Shown here piece by piece: positions 1 through 8,000 of a stretch of DNA of 36,927 nt. The notes under the pieces are model-generated. The model was given only the letters and a program-made list of their open reading frames with translations. It did not search any database and had not been told where the DNA came from. Made by a program: the position numbers and the translations under genes. Source of the DNA: an uncultured bacterium (lineage in GTDB: Bacteria > Verrucomicrobiota > Kiritimatiellia > RFP12 > UBA1067); contig CACWSW010000070.1 in NCBI GenBank assembly GCA_902763655.1, forward strand, positions 1 through 36,927, written 5' to 3'. Every line of letters starts with the position of its first letter. Positions within the stretch are counted from its first letter, which is position 1.

Positions 1-1
1 C

Positions 2-3000
2 GTATCTATCCTGTCGCCGGGCTGCGATAAGACAGCCAGGAACAGTTCGCGGGGAAAGGGCGGCGAAAGGGCTGTCCGGAAAACTTCCGGGAAACATCCA
101 TTGGCGGGCAAGCTGACGCATCGCGTCATGGAAGGGGAGGATGTCGTCTCCATCGCCATCGCGTATGGCGTCTCGCCGTCGCAGATCATCGCCGTGAACG
201 AGCTGGCTGAACCGGATGCCATAAGGCCTGGTGACGTGCTGACGTTGCCGGCTGGCGCGACACCGCCGAATGGTTTTGCCAGTGGCCGCGGCGCGTTGCC
301 GGATGGCGCGTCCGTCGCGATCTCCGCCGATACGAATGCGGTTGCTAGGGCGCCGCAGCAGATGAAGGTCGTGAATGTTTCGTACGACGGCGAAACAAAG
401 CTCGACGTCCAGCTCGCGGAACGTCCGGAGATGGACGTCGTGCGCCGATACGTGCGCGTCGCCCCGATGGACGAGGGAACGGTCAGCTTCAGGTACTCGG
501 CGAAGTACAACCACCGTACCGACGCGTTCGAGCCGCACCTTATCGTGACCGGCGACTTCGCATTCCGCACCAACATCACTATGGTTATCCGCAAGGGGCT
601 TCCGATATACGGCAAGGGACTCAATCCGGCGGCGCCCGGCTCGCTCGCAGAAGACTTTGTGTACTCTTTCCGGCGCAAGGACCTTGCGCCAAGCGTCAGG
701 TTCGCGGCCGACGGGCGCTACCTGCCGCCCGGCGGCCAGCATGCGATCGCCGTAGAGTCCGTGAACGCCAGGAAGATACACGCGGAGATACGTCGCGTGG
801 CTCCGCAGAACCTCGTGCAGATGCTCGCCCGCGAGGAGGGCGCGTATTCCAGGTACAACGGCTACGACTGGCGTACCGAGAGCTCTACCGCCGACAAGGA
901 GGACACGGGGGAGCTGGCAGGGGATTCGGTCGTGCGCGAGCTGGGGTGCGCAGGGCAGGTGAACGAGCGCAAGACGACGCCCCTGCTCCTGGCGGCGGCG
1001 GACGGCGGGCCGACGAACGGCATCTATTTAGTGACCGTCCGCAACGGCGACATGCCGCGCTGCGACTACGTGGGCTCCTGGGAAAGCGAGGAGAACCGTG
1101 CGAAGGAGAATCCCAACCGCTACAGGGTGGTCTGCCTCTCGGACATCGGCCTTAGCGTGCGGCAGAGCGGCGACGAGACGGGCGTGTGGGCGACGTCGTT
1201 CACGACTGGGCGCCCGGTCGCGGGATGCCGCGTGGAGGTGTTCTCCACCGCAAACATCAAGGTGGCGGAAGGGACGACTGCCTCTAACGGCTGGTGCGTG
1301 GTGCGCCGCGTGGCGAAAGGCGAGCCCTTCGTGGTGGTGGCCACGTCGGCCACAGGCGATGACATGTCGTTTCTCGCGCTCCGCAACTCGATGGAGGTGG
1401 ACGAGACGTACACCGAGGGTGCCCGATTCGGCTATCTCGAGGCTCGCGAATGCACGGCATTTCTCTGGACGGAACGTGGCATCTACCGCCATGACGAGAA
1501 GATATTCCTGCATGCCATCCTCCGCGACGGAACGATGAAGGCGCCAAAGCCGTTCCCGGTGGAGATCGCGCTTTTCAACCCGAACGGGAACGTCTATGCA
1601 CGTCGCACGCTGATTCCGGACGACAGCGGCGCGCTGTCGTGCGACATGTTCCGCGTACCTGCCGACCAGCCTAGCGGCAGCTGGACGATCTACGCGAAGA
1701 TACCGGGCAAGGACGGGCGCGTGCTGGCGTCCCATTCTGTGAAGGTGGAGGATTTCGCGCCGCCGCAGATACGCGTGAAGGTGGAGCCGGCGACGAACGC
1801 GACTCCGCAGACGTTCGCCTTCGCCGTCAGCGCTGAGCACCTCTACGGAGGCGCGGCGAAATCGCTCGCCTGCGAGGGCGCGGTCGTGTTCGAGGACGTG
1901 CCGTTCGCGCCAGCAGGCTGGAAGGGGTTCCATTTCGGCAACGACGACCATGGCCTGCGGCCGTGTTTCCGCCGCCTCGACGGGCAGGTGCTCGGCGAGG
2001 ACGGCAGGGCACAGTTCCCCGCCTACATCCTTGCGGACGACGGGCGGCCCAAGGCGGCGGTCCGGGCGACGGCGCAGGGTGTGGTGTTCGAGGACGGGGG
2101 ACGTCCGGCTGTCGCCCGCGCGAGCATGCTTTGCCACTATTTCCCGTACTACATCGGCTCCACGCTCCCCGGGTGGTTCCGCATGCCCGAGCGCGGCAAG
2201 CCGCAGATATCCGTGGCTTGCGTGGCCCCCGACGGCGCGAGGTGGGCGGAAGGGCAGACGCTCAAGGCGAAGATCGAACGCGTCGATTCCGTCTACGCCT
2301 ACCGCAAGAACGCGAACGGCTGGCATTCCTGGGACTGCGAGAAGGTTCGCACGCAGGTGGCAGACGGCATTGCCGTCGAGACGTTCCCCGACAAGGACAC
2401 AACGTTCACGCTGCCTCTAGCCGAGTGCGGAGAGTACGTCCTCACGATCGCCGACGAGGCGCGCGGGGTGTCGTTCGCGCGGACGTTCTACCTGAGCAGC
2501 TGGGGCGACGAGACGGTGCGCGCGCCGCTCGGCAACCCGACCGCCGTCACGATCCGTCCCGACAAGCCGTTCTACCGCGTGGGCGAGACGCCTCGCCTGC
2601 TGGTGAAGGCGCCGTTCGCAGGTTCGGCGATCCTCTCGGTCATGCGCGACAAGCTCGTGTACACGCAGGTGCTGGACCTCACGAACGCCACGAGCGAGGT
2701 GCGTCTTCGCCCGACGGAGAAGTGGTGGGGGCCGAACGTGGACGTGGCGCTGTCGGTGGTGCAGCGCGTCGCCGACAATGCCGGTCATCTGGCGGTGCGC
2801 GCTCACGGCCAGACGACGGTGCTTGTCCGCCCTGAGGAGCACGAGTGCCCCGTGAAGGTGGCGGCGCGGGTGGCGGCCGGCGGAGCCGAGGGCTCGATCG
2901 TGACGGTCGACGTGGACGCGCGTGGCGCGGCGGCGACGGGTACTATGGCCGTGGTGACTGTAGTGGACGAGGGGATCAACCTTCTCACCGACGAGAAGAC

Positions 3001-4927
3001 GCCGGATCCGGTCGGGGAGCTGGCGGCCATGCGCTGCGCGCACCATCCTCTCTTCGATCTCTACGGGAGGATACTGCCCGTCATCGGCGGCGATGGACTG
3101 CGCGCGAGCGGAGTGAAGACCGGCGGCGGCGGCGACGCCGACATGCTCGGGCGCGTAAGCCCCGTGCCCACGCGCCGGTTCAAGCCGCTCGCGCTGTGGC
3201 AGGACGAGATACGCCTCACTGGCGGGTGCGCCCGCGTGGAATTCAAGCTGCCGGAGTTCGTCGGCGAGGTGCGCGTCACGGCCGTCGCGTGGTCGGACAA
3301 AGCCACGGGCGCGGCGTCCGTGCGCCGGAAGGTCGCGCCGAAGCTCGTGATCCAGCCTGACGCGCCGCGCTTCGTCGCGCCGGGCGACACGTTCGAGGTG
3401 TCGTTGCCGTTCGCGAACCGCAGCGGCGCGGCAGGCAACGTGCGGTGGGACATCTCGGCGACCGGGTGCGTGGAGAACGCTGTCCGGAACGGGACGGTGG
3501 AGATCGCGGACGGCGGAAACAAGGTGGTCGTTGCGAAGCTCCAGGCCGGGAAGCTTCCCGGGCAGGCGGTCGTGACGTTCACGGCTCGCGGGCTGGGCGA
3601 GACGCACGTGCGCAAGATCGAGCTGCCGGTGCGGCCTGCCGTCGCTTGGCGCGAACGGGCGGGCACGGTGCGGCTGGAGCCCGGGCAAAGCAGGAAGCTC
3701 GGGACGCAGGGCGCGTTCTCGCGCCAGGTCTTGACCGTGGCCAAGTCGTCGCTTGGCGAGCTGACGGCGGCGCTGGAGTGGCTGGCGGACTATCCGCACG
3801 GCTGCCTGGAGCAGACCTCCTCGCGCATATTCCCGCTCGTGACGGCGGGCGGCATCCTGAACGCCGTGGGATCGCGGGCCGCGACTAACCGCGAGGAATA
3901 CGTTGCGGCGGGCGTTCGCCGCGTGGAGTCGATGATCCGCGCGAAGGACTTCGTGATGTGGCCCGACTGCAACTACGCGCCGTGGGACAGGGAGGTGTCG
4001 CTCTACGCGTCGCACTTCCTCGTCGCGGCCGTTCCTGCGCAAGTGGGTGCTCTCCCGCAACGATTCGGAGTCGGCGTACGCGTGCCACACACTCGCGCTC
4101 GCTGGCGAGCCCGACAGGGACAGGATGTTCCGCCTCTACGACAAGTCCGCCTCGCTGTCGCCGATCTCTCGCGCGCGGCTCGCGAGGGCGTTCGTGGCGA
4201 TCCGCGACGTGCCGCGCGCCGAGGCGCTCCTGAAGGGTGCGTTCTCGCCGCAGTCTGTGAAGGAGGCCGCATTCGCTGTGCTGGCGCTGCTCGACCTCAA
4301 CCCGGACGACGAGCGCATCCTGCCGCTGATCCAGTACATGACGGCGCAGCGCAACCCTGCCCGTTTCAGCTGGGGAACGACGGGGGAGAACGCGCATGCG
4401 CTTCTCGCGCTGGGAGCCTACTACCGCCACCATCCGCCGCGTGCTGGCACTCCGCGCGTGCGCATGACGTCTGCGGACGGGAAGACGGCCGGCGAGTACG
4501 TCGAGCGCCAGACGGTGAAGTCAACAACCGAGGTGAGGGTCGAGAACATCGGGCAGACCGAGGCGTTCATCGCGTGGAAGGCGCTGGAGCTGCCGCCTGC
4601 GGAGTCCGTCACGAACGAGGCCAGCGGCATCGAGATATCGCGAGCGTACTTCACGAGCGACGGCAAGCCGGCCGACCTCGCCAACCTCTCGCGCGGCGAG
4701 CTGCTGGTGACAGAGCTGACGTTGAAGAGCGCCACGGCGCGCACGTTCTCCGACCTGGTGATAGAGGACCTCTTCGCGGGCGCGTTCGAGCCTGTGCATC
4801 GCGAGCTCTCGGCTGCAGACTGGAGGAAGAACGACGGACCGGACTGGGTGATGCGCAAGGACGCCCGCGACGACAGGATGCTCGTCTTCTCGAAGCAGTT
4901 CACGCTGAACGCCGGACAGCAGGCTAA
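2..4927 (+). CDS. Alpha-2-macroglobulin family protein with LysM, 5' portion (frameshifted gene)
   Basis: Bacterial alpha-2-macroglobulin (YfhM-like) proteins are large periplasmic protease traps that work through an internal thioester. A TTG at 101 gives a start, but the frame is open to the left edge, so the true start may lie outside the window. Residues below count from 101. A LysM-like peptidoglycan-binding motif (THRVMEGEDVVSIA...NEL...GDVLTLPA) occupies about residues 5-50. Macroglobulin-type beta domains follow, with the family signature RGIYRHDE (usually RGIYRPGE) near 460 and FYRVGETPRLLVKAPF near 820. The thioester motif GCLEQ has C1235 and Q1238 (codons 3803-3814). Family homology stops at about 4030, after LYASHFLVAA; the remaining roughly 300 codons to 4927 are an out-of-frame arginine-rich read. 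The rest of the protein continues in another frame (next entry). No lipobox or signal peptide is visible in the window. The family call is firm; whether the break is real or an assembly error is open. Confidence 0.85.
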   Translation, partial: VSILSPGCDKTARNSSRGKGGERAVRKTSGKHPLAGKLTHRVMEGEDVVSIAIAYGVSPSQIIAVNELAEPDAIRPGDVLTLPAGATPPNGFASGRGALPDGASVAISADTNAVARAPQQMKVVNVSYDGETKLDVQLAERPEMDVVRRYVRVAPMDEGTVSFRYSAKYNHRTDAFEPHLIVTGDFAFRTNITMVIRKGLPIYGKGLNPAAPGSLAEDFVYSFRRKDLAPSVRFAADGRYLPPGGQHAIAVESVNARKIHAEIRRVAPQNLVQMLAREEGAYSRYNGYDWRTESSTADKEDTGELAGDSVVRELGCAGQVNERKTTPLLLAAADGGPTNGIYLVTVRNGDMPRCDYVGSWESEENRAKENPNRYRVVCLSDIGLSVRQSGDETGVWATSFTTGRPVAGCRVEVFSTANIKVAEGTTASNGWCVVRRVAKGEPFVVVATSATGDDMSFLALRNSMEVDETYTEGARFGYLEARECTAFLWTERGIYRHDEKIFLHAILRDGTMKAPKPFPVEIALFNPNGNVYARRTLIPDDSGALSCDMFRVPADQPSGSWTIYAKIPGKDGRVLASHSVKVEDFAPPQIRVKVEPATNATPQTFAFAVSAEHLYGGAAKSLACEGAVVFEDVPFAPAGWKGFHFGNDDHGLRPCFRRLDGQVLGEDGRAQFPAYILADDGRPKAAVRATAQGVVFEDGGRPAVARASMLCHYFPYYIGSTLPGWFRMPERGKPQISVACVAPDGARWAEGQTLKAKIERVDSVYAYRKNANGWHSWDCEKVRTQVADGIAVETFPDKDTTFTLPLAECGEYVLTIADEARGVSFARTFYLSSWGDETVRAPLGNPTAVTIRPDKPFYRVGETPRLLVKAPFAGSAILSVMRDKLVYTQVLDLTNATSEVRLRPTEKWWGPNVDVALSVVQRVADNAGHLAVRAHGQTTVLVRPEEHECPVKVAARVAAGGAEGSIVTVDVDARGAAATGTMAVVTVVDEGINLLTDEKTPDPVGELAAMRCAHHPLFDLYGRILPVIGGDGLRASGVKTGGGGDADMLGRVSPVPTRRFKPLALWQDEIRLTGGCARVEFKLPEFVGEVRVTAVAWSDKATGAASVRRKVAPKLVIQPDAPRFVAPGDTFEVSLPFANRSGAAGNVRWDISATGCVENAVRNGTVEIADGGNKVVVAKLQAGKLPGQAVVTFTARGLGETHVRKIELPVRPAVAWRERAGTVRLEPGQSRKLGTQGAFSRQVLTVAKSSLGELTAALEWLADYPHGCLEQTSSRIFPLVTAGGILNAVGSRAATNREEYVAAGVRRVESMIRAKDFVMWPDCNYAPWDREVSLYASHFLVAAVPAQVGALPQRFGVGVRVPHTRARWRARQGQDVPPLRQVRLAVADLSRAAREGVRGDPRRAARRGAPEGCVLAAVCEGGRIRCAGAARPQPGRRAHPAADPVHDGAAQPCPFQLGNDGGERACASRAGSLLPPPSAACWHSARAHDVCGREDGRRVRRAPDGEVNNRGEGREHRADRGVHRVEGAGAAACGVRHERGQRHRDIASVLHERRQAGRPRQPLARRAAGDRADVEERHGAHVLRPGDRGPLRGRVRACASRALGCRLEEERRTGLGDAQGRPRRQDARLLEAVHAERRTAG

Positions 4928-5072
4928 AGTGTACTATCCCGTGCGGGTCGTGTCTGCGGGCGACTTCGTGCTGCCAGGTCCGTCCGTCGAGGCGATGTAC
5001 TACCCGACGTTGCGCGCGCGTCGCGCCCCGGCACGGATCACGGTGCGTGGCTCGGCCGAAGCGGCGCGCTGA
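4023..5072 (+). CDS. Alpha-2-macroglobulin family protein, 3' portion in shifted frame
   Basis: This frame carries the C-terminal part of the same alpha-2-macroglobulin gene. It opens within FLRKWVLSRNDSES and runs through AYACHTLALAG, the helical alpha/alpha-toroid of the thioester domain, then a beta-rich C-terminal domain ending LRARRAPARITVRGSAEAAR. A GTG at 4047 could start it as a separate ORF, but I see no good ribosome site and the protein would lack the thioester. I therefore treat it as a piece of one broken gene. The join near 4023-4035 seems to lose a short stretch as well as the frame: the linker between SHFLVAA and AYACHTLALAG is shorter than I expect for the family. The stop at 5070-5072 lies one base from the stop of the convergent sugar-kinase gene. 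Confidence 0.8.
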   Translation, partial: SRPFLRKWVLSRNDSESAYACHTLALAGEPDRDRMFRLYDKSASLSPISRARLARAFVAIRDVPRAEALLKGAFSPQSVKEAAFAVLALLDLNPDDERILPLIQYMTAQRNPARFSWGTTGENAHALLALGAYYRHHPPRAGTPRVRMTSADGKTAGEYVERQTVKSTTEVRVENIGQTEAFIAWKALELPPAESVTNEASGIEISRAYFTSDGKPADLANLSRGELLVTELTLKSATARTFSDLVIEDLFAGAFEPVHRELSAADWRKNDGPDWVMRKDARDDRMLVFSKQFTLNAGQQAKVYYPVRVVSAGDFVLPGPSVEAMYYPTLRARRAPARITVRGSAEAAR

Positions 5073-5073
5073 C

Positions 5074-6609
5074 TCAGCCGGAGATGCCGGCATAGACAGG
5101 CGCGAGCGCGTCGTGGATATGCCGGTATGTGGCGTAGAGTCTGTCGTACTTCTCGGCGGCCGCCGGGTCGGGCGAGATGGTGCGGTCCACATGCAGGCAC
5201 TTGGCGACGGCGTCCTTGACGTCCGAGAAGACGCCGATGCCGGTGCCTGCCAGGAGGCAAGCGCCGAAGCTGGCGTCGCCTGGCGTGGGGACGGCGACAG
5301 GACGGTTGAAGACGTTGCAGACGATCTCGCTCCACAGCTTCGAGCGCGCGCCGCCGCCGATGAGGAAAATTCGCGTGACGGGCAGGTCCATCTCCTGGAG
5401 CGTGCCGTAGCAGTCGCGCAGCGAGAAGGCGACGCCTTCGAGCAAGGCGCGGCAGAAGTCGCCTCGCTTCGAGGCGATGGAAACGCCGGTGAAACTCGCG
5501 CGCAGGTTGGGATCCCAGTACGGGCAGCGCTCGCCCTGGAGGTACGGGTGGAAGAAGATGCCGTTCGCGCCTATGGGCGACATTTCGGCCTCTGCATCCA
5601 TCAAGGCGTAAAGGTTGGCTGGCTTGCAGGAACTGTCGCTACCATCACCTTTAACCTTTTCATCTTTTAACCCTTTAACTCCAAAGAAGGTGTCGCGCAT
5701 CCAGCGCTGGCAGAGGGCGGCGGCGTTGGTGGCGCTCACGCTGTACCACATGCCGGGGACGATGTGCGAGTAGGTGAGCGTCTTGGGGTGCGGGTGGGCG
5801 GCGGCGGTCATGGAGTTGACGTTGCCAGCGGTGGCGAGCTTGAGGATTAGGTCGCCGGGCTCCACGGCGCCTGCACCGTAGTCCTCCACGGCGCTGTCGC
5901 TGGAACCGCACACCACTGGCATGCCCTCGGGAAGACCGGTTGCGGCGGCGGCGGCCGCGGTCACGTGGCCGGCGACGTCGGTGGGGGCGATGAAGCAGGG
6001 GAGGGATGCCGGTCGCAGACCCGCCAACTGGACAAGCTCCTCATTCCAATCCATCTTCGCCATGTCGAAGAAGAGAGTGCCCTGTGCCTCGATCCGGTCG
6101 GTGGCGGCGTTGCCGGTGAGGAGGTAGCGCACGTAGTCCTTCACGAAGAGGATATGGCTGGTGCGGGCGAGGACGTCGGGCTCGTGCGCCTTGAGCCACA
6201 TCATCTGGGGGAGCGTCCAGGTGGGAGCGGGCATCTGGTAGGCGGTCTTGAATATCTTGTCGCCCATCGTCTCGCGGAGCTGGGCGCACTCGGCGACGGC
6301 GCGCTGGTCGGTCCACATGATCGTGCGGCGGATGGGGCGGTAGGCGTCGTCCATCAGCACTGCGTTGTGGGTGGAGCCGTCGAGCGCGGCGGCGGCGACG
6401 GACGAGAGGTCAACGCCCTTATCCCTCAGCTTGCGCAGTGCGACGCAGAGCGCGTCCCACCAGTCCTGCGGCTCCTGCTCCGACCAGCCCGGGTGGTCGT
6501 GGTAGGTCGTGTATTCGACGGACGCCTCGCCGACGAACGAGCCGTCCGTGCCGAGCGCGGTCACCTTGCACCCGCCGGTTCCGTAGTCGATTCCTAGAAG
6601 TGTCTTCAT
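5074..6609 (-). CDS. xylB: FGGY-family carbohydrate kinase, xylulokinase-like
   Basis: A 511-residue FGGY kinase that probably phosphorylates D-xylulose or a related keto-sugar in the cytoplasm, feeding the pentose phosphate pathway. The N-terminal phosphate motif is LLGIDYGTGGCKV. The SSDSAVEDYGAG segment places the likely catalytic base at D238. The C-terminal adenosine motif is RIFLIGGGARSKLW, and a GERCPYWDPNLRA stretch is typical of xylulokinases. A segment rich in K and G (GVKGLKDEKVKGDG), encoded by an A+T-rich repeat tract at 5641-5682, is inserted before NLYALMDAEAE and makes the protein slightly long. The ATG at 6609 follows AAGGAAC, 12 nt after the stop of the upstream module-protein gene, so it is probably the last gene of that transcription unit. 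The exact sugar is uncertain. Confidence 0.85.
   Translation of the reverse strand: MKTLLGIDYGTGGCKVTALGTDGSFVGEASVEYTTYHDHPGWSEQEPQDWWDALCVALRKLRDKGVDLSSVAAAALDGSTHNAVLMDDAYRPIRRTIMWTDQRAVAECAQLRETMGDKIFKTAYQMPAPTWTLPQMMWLKAHEPDVLARTSHILFVKDYVRYLLTGNAATDRIEAQGTLFFDMAKMDWNEELVQLAGLRPASLPCFIAPTDVAGHVTAAAAAATGLPEGMPVVCGSSDSAVEDYGAGAVEPGDLILKLATAGNVNSMTAAAHPHPKTLTYSHIVPGMWYSVSATNAAALCQRWMRDTFFGVKGLKDEKVKGDGSDSSCKPANLYALMDAEAEMSPIGANGIFFHPYLQGERCPYWDPNLRASFTGVSIASKRGDFCRALLEGVAFSLRDCYGTLQEMDLPVTRIFLIGGGARSKLWSEIVCNVFNRPVAVPTPGDASFGACLLAGTGIGVFSDVKDAVAKCLHVDRTISPDPAAAEKYDRLYATYRHIHDALAPVYAGISG
5641..5682 (-). repeat. A+T-rich GTTAAAGG-type tandem repeat inside the sugar kinase gene
   Basis: On the coding strand this tract reads as near-8-nt units: GTTAAAGG, GTTAAAAG, ATGAAAAG, GTTAAAGG, then TGATGG. 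It is read in frame as GVKGLKDEKVKGDG and stands out in base composition from the surrounding gene. It resembles the tracts at 20590-20640, 21029-21217 and 26258-26306. Confidence 0.6.
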
Positions 6610-6621
6610 GGGTTATGTTCC

Positions 6622-7971
6622 TTATGCGTCAAATGTCTGTCCGAAATGGTAGTCCACGAGCTTCGGTTCGTCTCCGCTCAGGTCAAACGTGAACTCCTGC
6701 GTAAAGGCACAGTGACCGACGGTAGTCATCGCCACGGCACCGTCGTTCGAGAGGTCGAACTTGAGTCTGCCGGTAATCCTGCTTGTGATCTTGGCGGACT
6801 TGCCATCCGGTGACATTTCAAGCTTGTGTTCCGATCCGTCACTTAAATGTGCTCCAGTCTGTCCGGAGTAGAAGTCGTCGGACGGGGAATGTCCGACAAT
6901 CAGTTCACCTCCTTTCACGGTGTGCGCCACTAGGCCATCGGGAAGGTTTACCGTTTCGGCGAGCGGCATCTGCCATGCTAGGCTGGTTGGTATAGTGGCG
7001 AGAGTCTGGCTCATGATCTGCGAGAGAATCTTTCTGTGTTTTGGTTTGGTCACAACGCTCTTGAAGGCATCGACCATGTCAGTTGTGGCACAATGGTAAA
7101 ACCGCGTTCCCCCGATGATGTAAGTGCCGCGTGGCCCGTCCGTAATAAACGCAGCGCTAAGGCCATCATGGAAAGCGGGCTTATTGTCGCGTGGGTTCCT
7201 GTCGGGCATCGGGAGGTATTCTTTGACCATATTTTCCACGTAATCGAAGAGGGTTGCGTCAAGCATTTTCATTCGAGCGTCACCAGGCTCGAAATTGCGC
7301 TTCGAGGCGATGTCCTTGGCGATACGTGCGGCGTAGTAGTCGGCGTAAGTTGCAAGAGAAGGAGTCGTGACAACGCGGACGAGATTGGCGGCAAAGACAT
7401 TGAGACCTGCATCGGTCATTCCCTTCCCGTACTTGCAGAGGAGGGCTGCAGCCTGTTGCTGTTGAGGTTGCGAGACGGTGACTGGAATTACGAGGGGGAT
7501 GTTAAGTCTGATGTCTTCCGCATTGGCGAATGCGGCGGCATGCGCGACCTTCGCGGCGGCGACCTTAGGAGTGATGGATTTGACGACCGGTTCCGTGTGC
7601 AAGCTGTCGATGGCGGTCATGACTGCCATGATGCGGCGCGCGGTGAGCGGCTTGCCGCAGCCGTAGTCTTTCATGCTCATCGCCTTGAGGACACTTGGTG
7701 GGATATGGTCTTCGCCGCCGAACATGTCGCCTACGGCCTTCCTGAACAGGGCGCGGGCGGCATCGTTCGCCTGCTTGTTGTCCTGGGAGCGCCTGATGGC
7801 GAATACCTTGTCGTCCGTGGTGGTGCCGATCGTCCGCACGGTGGTCGTACTGCCGTCGGATGTGGATGCGCGGGCGATGGCCTTCGTGTTGCCTGCCTGC
7901 TCCGCCAGTTTCGCGAAATCCACGAACTGGTTGAACTGGGCAGCACCGTTGATCTGTGTTGGTGTCGGCAT
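6622..7971 (-). CDS. Single-module paralogue of the giant protein (449 aa), unknown function
   Basis: I do not recognise a named family. The 449-residue product is a close paralogue of the next upstream gene and of roughly the first 480 residues of the 2199-residue protein. The shared N-terminal domain (about residues 1-135) has an FxxFxxFA start, then NTKAIAR, a TTDDKVFAIRRSQ motif, FGGEDHIP, and MKDYGCGKPLTARRIMAV. The C-terminal part is beta-rich and ends with TFDLSGDEPKLVDYHFGQ. There is no classical signal peptide or transmembrane segment. The ATG at 7971 follows AAAGGAAC, 29 nt after the upstream stop. Base composition looks less G+C-rich than the housekeeping neighbours. A substrate of a specialised secretion system is a possible role, inferred only from context. 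Confidence 0.75.
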   Translation of the reverse strand: MPTPTQINGAAQFNQFVDFAKLAEQAGNTKAIARASTSDGSTTTVRTIGTTTDDKVFAIRRSQDNKQANDAARALFRKAVGDMFGGEDHIPPSVLKAMSMKDYGCGKPLTARRIMAVMTAIDSLHTEPVVKSITPKVAAAKVAHAAAFANAEDIRLNIPLVIPVTVSQPQQQQAAALLCKYGKGMTDAGLNVFAANLVRVVTTPSLATYADYYAARIAKDIASKRNFEPGDARMKMLDATLFDYVENMVKEYLPMPDRNPRDNKPAFHDGLSAAFITDGPRGTYIIGGTRFYHCATTDMVDAFKSVVTKPKHRKILSQIMSQTLATIPTSLAWQMPLAETVNLPDGLVAHTVKGGELIVGHSPSDDFYSGQTGAHLSDGSEHKLEMSPDGKSAKITSRITGRLKFDLSNDGAVAMTTVGHCAFTQEFTFDLSGDEPKLVDYHFGQTFDA

Positions 7972-8000
7972 TTTTCTTGTTCCTTTCGGTGGTGTGTCGG

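Noticed and set aside
1028-4090. Long open frames antisense to the alpha-2-macroglobulin gene (432 and 557 codons)
   Set aside because: They are typical of G+C-rich coding DNA, rich in Arg/His/Ala with no domain or ribosome site. The plus frame carries clear family motifs.
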